Part shown: positions 60,372-64,000 of the stretch, in pieces | Numbering within the stretch: position 1 is the stretch's first letter | How the letters are laid out: each line of letters starts with the position of its first letter | Assembly: GCF_051200825.1 (NCBI RefSeq) | Contig: NZ_CP195158.1 | Location: forward strand, 3,038,001-3,102,000 | Length of the DNA stretch: 64,000 bases | Source: Formosa sp030427735 | Lineage (GTDB): Bacteria > Bacteroidota > Bacteroidia > Flavobacteriales > Flavobacteriaceae | Reading direction: 5' to 3' | Made by a program: the position numbers and the translations under genes | The notes under the pieces: model-generated | Database searches by the model: none | Seen by the model: only the letters and a program-made list of their open reading frames with translations | Told to the model about the DNA's origin: nothing

Positions 60372-62600
60372 ATGATTCCACAAACATTTAAAGAGGTTAT
60401 AGACCTAGGTGACGGTAGAGAAATTTCTATCGAAACTGGAAAACTAGCAAAACAAGCTCATGGTAGTGTTGTAGTGCAATCGGGAGAGACTATGCTACTT
60501 TGTACAGTAGTATCTAACTACGATGCCGCCGATGTAGACTTTTTACCGTTAACGGTAGATTATCGCGAAAAATTTGCTGCTGCAGGTCGTTACCCTGGCG
60601 GTTTTTTTAAACGTGAGGCACGCCCAAGCACCGAAGAAATTTTAGTAATGCGTATTGTAGACCGCGTATTACGCCCGTTATTCCCTAAAGACTATCATGC
60701 CGAAACTCAGGTAATGATTCAGTTAATGTCTTTAGATAAAGATGTTATGCCAGATGCATTAGCTGGTTTAGCAGCATCTGCCGCTATTCAATTAAGCGAT
60801 ATTCCTTTTGAAACTCCAATTTCTGAAGTCCGTGTAGCTAGAATTGATGGCGAATTTATCATCAACCCAAGTTTATCTCAATTAGCACAATCAGATATCG
60901 ATATGGTTATTGGTGCTTCCGAAGATTCTGTAATGATGGTTGAAGGTGAAATGAGCGAAATTTCGGAAGAAGAAATGGTTGAAGCCATTAAAGTTGCTCA
61001 CGATGCCATTAAAGTTCAAATTGAAGCTCAAAAACGTTTAGTTGCTCAAGTTGGAGCAAAAGAAACTCGCGAATATGAGCCAGAAGCCGAAGACGATGCT
61101 GTTCTTGAAAAAGTAAAAGCCTTTGCTTACGATAAATGTTACGAAATTGCTAAAGATGCATCTTCTAAGCACGACAGAGGTTTAGCTTTCTCCGAAGTAA
61201 AAGAAGCTTTAAAAGCAGAATATACAGAAGAAGAATTGGAAGAAGTTGGTGGTTTAGTATCAAAATATTTCAACAAAATTCAAAAAGAAGCTGTAAGAAA
61301 TCTTGTGTTAGAAGAAGGTATTCGTTTAGACGGACGTAAAACTACCGAAATACGCCCAATATGGTGCGAAGTAGATTATTTACCATCTACACACGGTTCT
61401 TCAATCTTTACACGTGGGGAAACTCAAGCATTAGCTACAGTTACTTTAGGTACATCACGTGAAGCTAACATGATCGATAACCCATCGTTAGAAGGCGAAG
61501 AGCGTTTCTATTTACATTATAACTTCCCACCGTTTTCAACGGGAGAAGCAAGACCGTTAAGAGGCACATCGCGTCGTGAAATTGGTCACGGTAACTTAGC
61601 ACAACGTGCATTAAAACGCATGGTTCCTGCAGATTGTCCTTATACTGTAAGAGTAGTATCCGAGGTATTAGAATCTAACGGTTCATCATCTATGGCTACA
61701 GTTTGTGCTGGAACGATGGCGTTAATGGACGCTGGTGTGCAAATGAAAAAACCAGTATCTGGTATTGCTATGGGATTAATTTCTGATGGTGAGCGTTACG
61801 CTGTTTTATCGGATATTTTAGGTGATGAAGATCACTTAGGCGACATGGATTTTAAAGTTACAGGTACAGAAGATGGTATTACTGCTTGCCAAATGGATAT
61901 CAAAATTAAAGGCTTAAGCTACGAAATTTTAGTAAACGCTTTAAATCAAGCTAAAGAAGGTCGTATGCACATATTAGGCAAGTTGACTGATACTATTGCT
62001 ACGCCTAACGCCGATGTTAAAGCACATGCACCTAAAATGGTAACTCGCGTGATTCCTAACGAATTTATAGGCGCTTTAATTGGTCCTGGTGGAAAAGTAA
62101 TTCAAGAATTACAAAAAGAAACCAATACTACTATTGTAATTAACGAAGACCCTGTAACAGAAGAAGGTATCGTAGAAATTTTAGGAACTGGCCAAGAAGG
62201 AATAAATGCTGTACTTGCTAAAATTGACTCATTGCTATTCAAACCGCAAGTTGGCGAAGTTTACGAAGTAAAAGTTATTAAAATGCTTGACTTTGGTGCT
62301 GTTGTAGAATATACTCAAGCTCCAGGAAACGAAGTGTTATTACACGTAAGTGAGTTGGCTTGGGAACGCACAGAAAACGTATCGGATGTGGTGAATATGG
62401 GTGATGTATTTGAAGTAAAATACTTTGGTATAGATCCTAAAACTAGAAAAGAAAAAGTATCTCGCAAAGCTATTTTGCCAAAACCAGAAGGTTACGTAGC
62501 AAGACCGCCTAGAGATAATAAAGGAGGAAACCGAGATAACAGAAATCGCGACAACCGTCGTGATGATAGAAAACCGAGACACGATAGAAAAGAAAATTAA
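60372..62600 (+). CDS. pnp: Polyribonucleotide nucleotidyltransferase (PNPase)
   Basis: PNPase degrades RNA 3' to 5' by phosphorolysis as a trimer. It has 742 residues: two RNase PH cores (first about 10-150; second with EARPLRGTSRREIGHG, LESNGSSSMATVCAG and the active-site DILGDEDHLGDMDFK), a linker helical domain, KH (IGALIGPGGKVIQELQ, about 555-615) and S1 (VKVIKMLDFGAVVEY, about 625-700). A basic RGN/D-rich tail of about 40 residues (GGNRDNRNRDNRRDDRK) follows and may bind RNA or an RNase E-like partner. A weak promoter (TTG at 60322, TAAGCTTG at 60347) may serve it. Confidence 0.98.
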   Translation: MIPQTFKEVIDLGDGREISIETGKLAKQAHGSVVVQSGETMLLCTVVSNYDAADVDFLPLTVDYREKFAAAGRYPGGFFKREARPSTEEILVMRIVDRVLRPLFPKDYHAETQVMIQLMSLDKDVMPDALAGLAASAAIQLSDIPFETPISEVRVARIDGEFIINPSLSQLAQSDIDMVIGASEDSVMMVEGEMSEISEEEMVEAIKVAHDAIKVQIEAQKRLVAQVGAKETREYEPEAEDDAVLEKVKAFAYDKCYEIAKDASSKHDRGLAFSEVKEALKAEYTEEELEEVGGLVSKYFNKIQKEAVRNLVLEEGIRLDGRKTTEIRPIWCEVDYLPSTHGSSIFTRGETQALATVTLGTSREANMIDNPSLEGEERFYLHYNFPPFSTGEARPLRGTSRREIGHGNLAQRALKRMVPADCPYTVRVVSEVLESNGSSSMATVCAGTMALMDAGVQMKKPVSGIAMGLISDGERYAVLSDILGDEDHLGDMDFKVTGTEDGITACQMDIKIKGLSYEILVNALNQAKEGRMHILGKLTDTIATPNADVKAHAPKMVTRVIPNEFIGALIGPGGKVIQELQKETNTTIVINEDPVTEEGIVEILGTGQEGINAVLAKIDSLLFKPQVGEVYEVKVIKMLDFGAVVEYTQAPGNEVLLHVSELAWERTENVSDVVNMGDVFEVKYFGIDPKTRKEKVSRKAILPKPEGYVARPPRDNKGGNRDNRNRDNRRDDRKPRHDRKEN

Positions 62601-62618
62601 TTTTTTCAATATAAATGT

Positions 62619-62649
62619 AAAAGCCCATCGAAACACGATGGGCTTTTTT
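62619..62649 (+). terminator. Terminator after pnp
   Basis: AAAAGCCCATCG pairs with CGATGGGCTTTT over the loop AAACA, then a T run. Confidence 0.93.
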
Positions 62650-62703
62650 GTTAAATCGCTTTTAAAAGTTGCAATTCTTCTCATTTTCATTATATTATAA
62701 GTT

Positions 62704-63078
62704 ATGATTCAAGAAGACAAAGCAAAATACACCGACATTTTAAAGCACTCTATTTCCTATTTAGAACATCATGGCTATCAAAACATTAAAGCAGATTTAG
62801 AAGGTTACGACACGCCAAAATCATATCTAAAAAAAGGAAGCAACATCGCTATTACTCCAGATGTTGTTGCTACTAAAGAGGGCCGTAAGTATGTTTTTGA
62901 TATCAGTTTAAAATCTGAGAAACCTAATTTACTAAAATCAAAATGGCTATTTCTAAACACGCTAAGTAATTTAAAATCGTACAGATTCAGGCTTATAACC
63001 ACACGCGGGCATTATAAATTCGCCTCAGACATGCTTGAAGCGATTAATCTTGAGCATAAAAATCTTATAAAGATTTAA
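62704..63078 (+). CDS. Conserved hypothetical protein, possible PD-(D/E)XK-like fold
   Basis: The 124-residue soluble product has no assigned family that I can name. An N-terminal helical part (KHSISYLEHHGYQNIKADLEG) leads to a compact alpha-beta core: ITPDVVATKEGRKYVFDISLKSEK, then SKWLFLNTLSNLKSYRFRLIT. An aspartate before a beta hairpin, followed by D-I-S-x-K on the next strand, resembles the PD-(D/E)XK nuclease or Holliday-resolvase layout, but the match is weak and only suggestive. It lies between the pnp terminator and rpoD, 93 nt before the latter. Confidence 0.72.
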   Translation: MIQEDKAKYTDILKHSISYLEHHGYQNIKADLEGYDTPKSYLKKGSNIAITPDVVATKEGRKYVFDISLKSEKPNLLKSKWLFLNTLSNLKSYRFRLITTRGHYKFASDMLEAINLEHKNLIKI

Positions 63079-63158
63079 AAATAAATACTGTTTTTGTAAC
63101 ATTTATTGTAATACTTACGTATAACTAATTACAAAGGAGTATTCACTTAATTATTTAC

Positions 63159-63163
63159 AGGAG
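63159..63163 (+). promoter_or_regulatory. Shine-Dalgarno AGGAG of rpoD
   Basis: AGGAG lies 8 nt before the rpoD ATG, with a second AAAGGAG at 63133-63139. Bacteroidota genes mostly lack such sites, and almost none of the other genes here show one, which makes this one stand out. Confidence 0.6.
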
Positions 63164-63171
63164 AACTTTAC

Positions 63172-64000
63172 ATGAGACAACTTAAAATTACGAAGCAGGT
63201 TACCAATAGAGAAACAGCTTCGCTAGATAAATATCTTCAAGAAATTGGAAAAGTTGACTTAATTACCGCAGACGAAGAAGTAGAATTAGCACAACGTATT
63301 AAAGCTGGCGATCAAGTTGCTTTAGAAAAATTAACAAAAGCTAATTTACGTTTTGTGGTTTCGGTAGCAAAGCAATATCAAAATCAGGGTTTAACTTTAC
63401 CCGATTTGATTAATGAAGGAAATTTAGGATTAATAAAGGCTGCACAGCGTTTTGATGAAACCCGTGGTTTTAAATTTATATCGTATGCCGTTTGGTGGAT
63501 TCGTCAGTCTATCCTACAGGCTTTGGCCGAGCAATCTAGAATTGTACGTTTACCATTAAACAAAATCGGTTCTATCAATAAAATTAATAAAACATTTGCA
63601 TTTTTAGAGCAAGCGCACGAACGTCCGCCAAGTGCCGAAGAAATTGCCAAAGAATTAGACATGACCATTAACGACGTTAAAGAGTCTATGAAAAATTCTG
63701 GTCGCCATGTCAGCATGGATGCACCACTTGTAGAAGGTGAAGACTCTAATTTATACGACGTATTAAATAGTGGAGAATCTCCTAACCCAGATCGTGAATT
63801 ATTACACGAGTCTTTACGCACAGAAATAGAACGTGCTTTAGAAACCTTAACCCCACGTGAAGCCGATGTTATCCGTCTGTATTTTGGATTAGGTAACCAA
63901 CATCCTATGACCTTAGAGGAAATAGGAGAAACTTTCGACTTAACGCGTGAACGTGTAAGACAAATAAAAGAAAAAGCAATTCGTAGATTAAAACATACAT
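63172..64000 (+). CDS. rpoD: Primary RNA polymerase sigma factor, 3' end cut by window
   Basis: This is the housekeeping sigma factor of Bacteroidota, a short form of about 287 residues lacking the N-terminal region 1.1. The 276 residues present begin MRQLKITKQVTNRETASLDKYLQEIGK. Region 2 is NLRFVVSVAKQYQNQG and LINEGNLGLIKAAQRFD, with FISYAVWWIRQSILQ. Region 3 follows, and region 4 is READVIRLYFGLG and LEEIGETFDLTRERVRQIKEKA. The sequence runs to the window edge without a stop, lacking about 11 residues. It recognises the TAnnTTTG promoters noted above. Confidence 0.97.
   Translation, partial: MRQLKITKQVTNRETASLDKYLQEIGKVDLITADEEVELAQRIKAGDQVALEKLTKANLRFVVSVAKQYQNQGLTLPDLINEGNLGLIKAAQRFDETRGFKFISYAVWWIRQSILQALAEQSRIVRLPLNKIGSINKINKTFAFLEQAHERPPSAEEIAKELDMTINDVKESMKNSGRHVSMDAPLVEGEDSNLYDVLNSGESPNPDRELLHESLRTEIERALETLTPREADVIRLYFGLGNQHPMTLEEIGETFDLTRERVRQIKEKAIRRLKHT

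Overview
The window is a chromosomal segment of a marine-type member of the Bacteroidota, most likely family Flavobacteriaceae. The evidence is the low G+C content, the TAnnTTTG-type -7 boxes, type IX secretion (T9SS) parts (PorT, the plug protein, a cargo with a type B sorting domain), a TamL-like lipoprotein, the Na+-pumping NADH dehydrogenase operon and the short 287-residue-class primary sigma factor. I see no rRNA, tRNA, CRISPR array, transposase or phage gene. The genus cannot be fixed from the sequence alone.

Layout. 1-8200: the 3' part of gcvP, a ketoacyl-ACP synthase III-like gene, then an AT-rich stretch holding a giant secreted LamG protein with seven almost identical 264-bp repeats and an FkbM methyltransferase, then a family 2 glycosyltransferase. 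8200-17100: REP-like palindromes, valS, a DUF1573 protein, a secreted aspartic protease with a PDZ domain, an aminotransferase-murB pair, and an ECF sigma/anti-sigma pair. 17100-20400: a three-gene operon (DUF3302 membrane protein, HlyD adaptor, TolC-like lipoprotein) with no recognisable pump. 20400-31760: a PlpD-like patatin/barrel protein, a HAD lipoprotein, an MFS exporter, small envelope proteins, gpmI, map and small neighbours. 31760-41160: apbE, two small conserved proteins of unknown role, a surface-type lipoprotein and the complete nqrABCDEF operon. 41360-49550: T9SS plug protein, apaG, pruA, a lactonase-type propeller, rsmG, a fatty-acid desaturase and an aspartate aminotransferase. 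49630-57440: trkAH, menaquinone methyltransferase, porT, a SPOUT rRNA methyltransferase and tamL. 57570-64000: fbaA, accD, rpsO, pnp, an unknown 124-residue protein and the start of rpoD.

How the genes fit together. Most are housekeeping: glycolysis (gpmI, fbaA), fatty-acid and lipid synthesis (accD, KAS III, desaturase), menaquinone synthesis feeding a Na+-translocating Nqr complex that ApbE would flavinylate, potassium uptake, translation, and RNA decay. Envelope biogenesis is the second theme (PorT, plug, TamL, patatin barrel, lipoproteins, MurB). The least ordinary parts are the pump-less DUF3302/HlyD/OMF operon, the repeat adhesin plus FkbM gene that seem to have been inserted in front of the glycosyltransferase, REP-like palindromes lodged in the loop of a terminator, an AccD without its zinc cysteines, an altered NqrB flavinylation motif and several long inverted repeats next to promoters.
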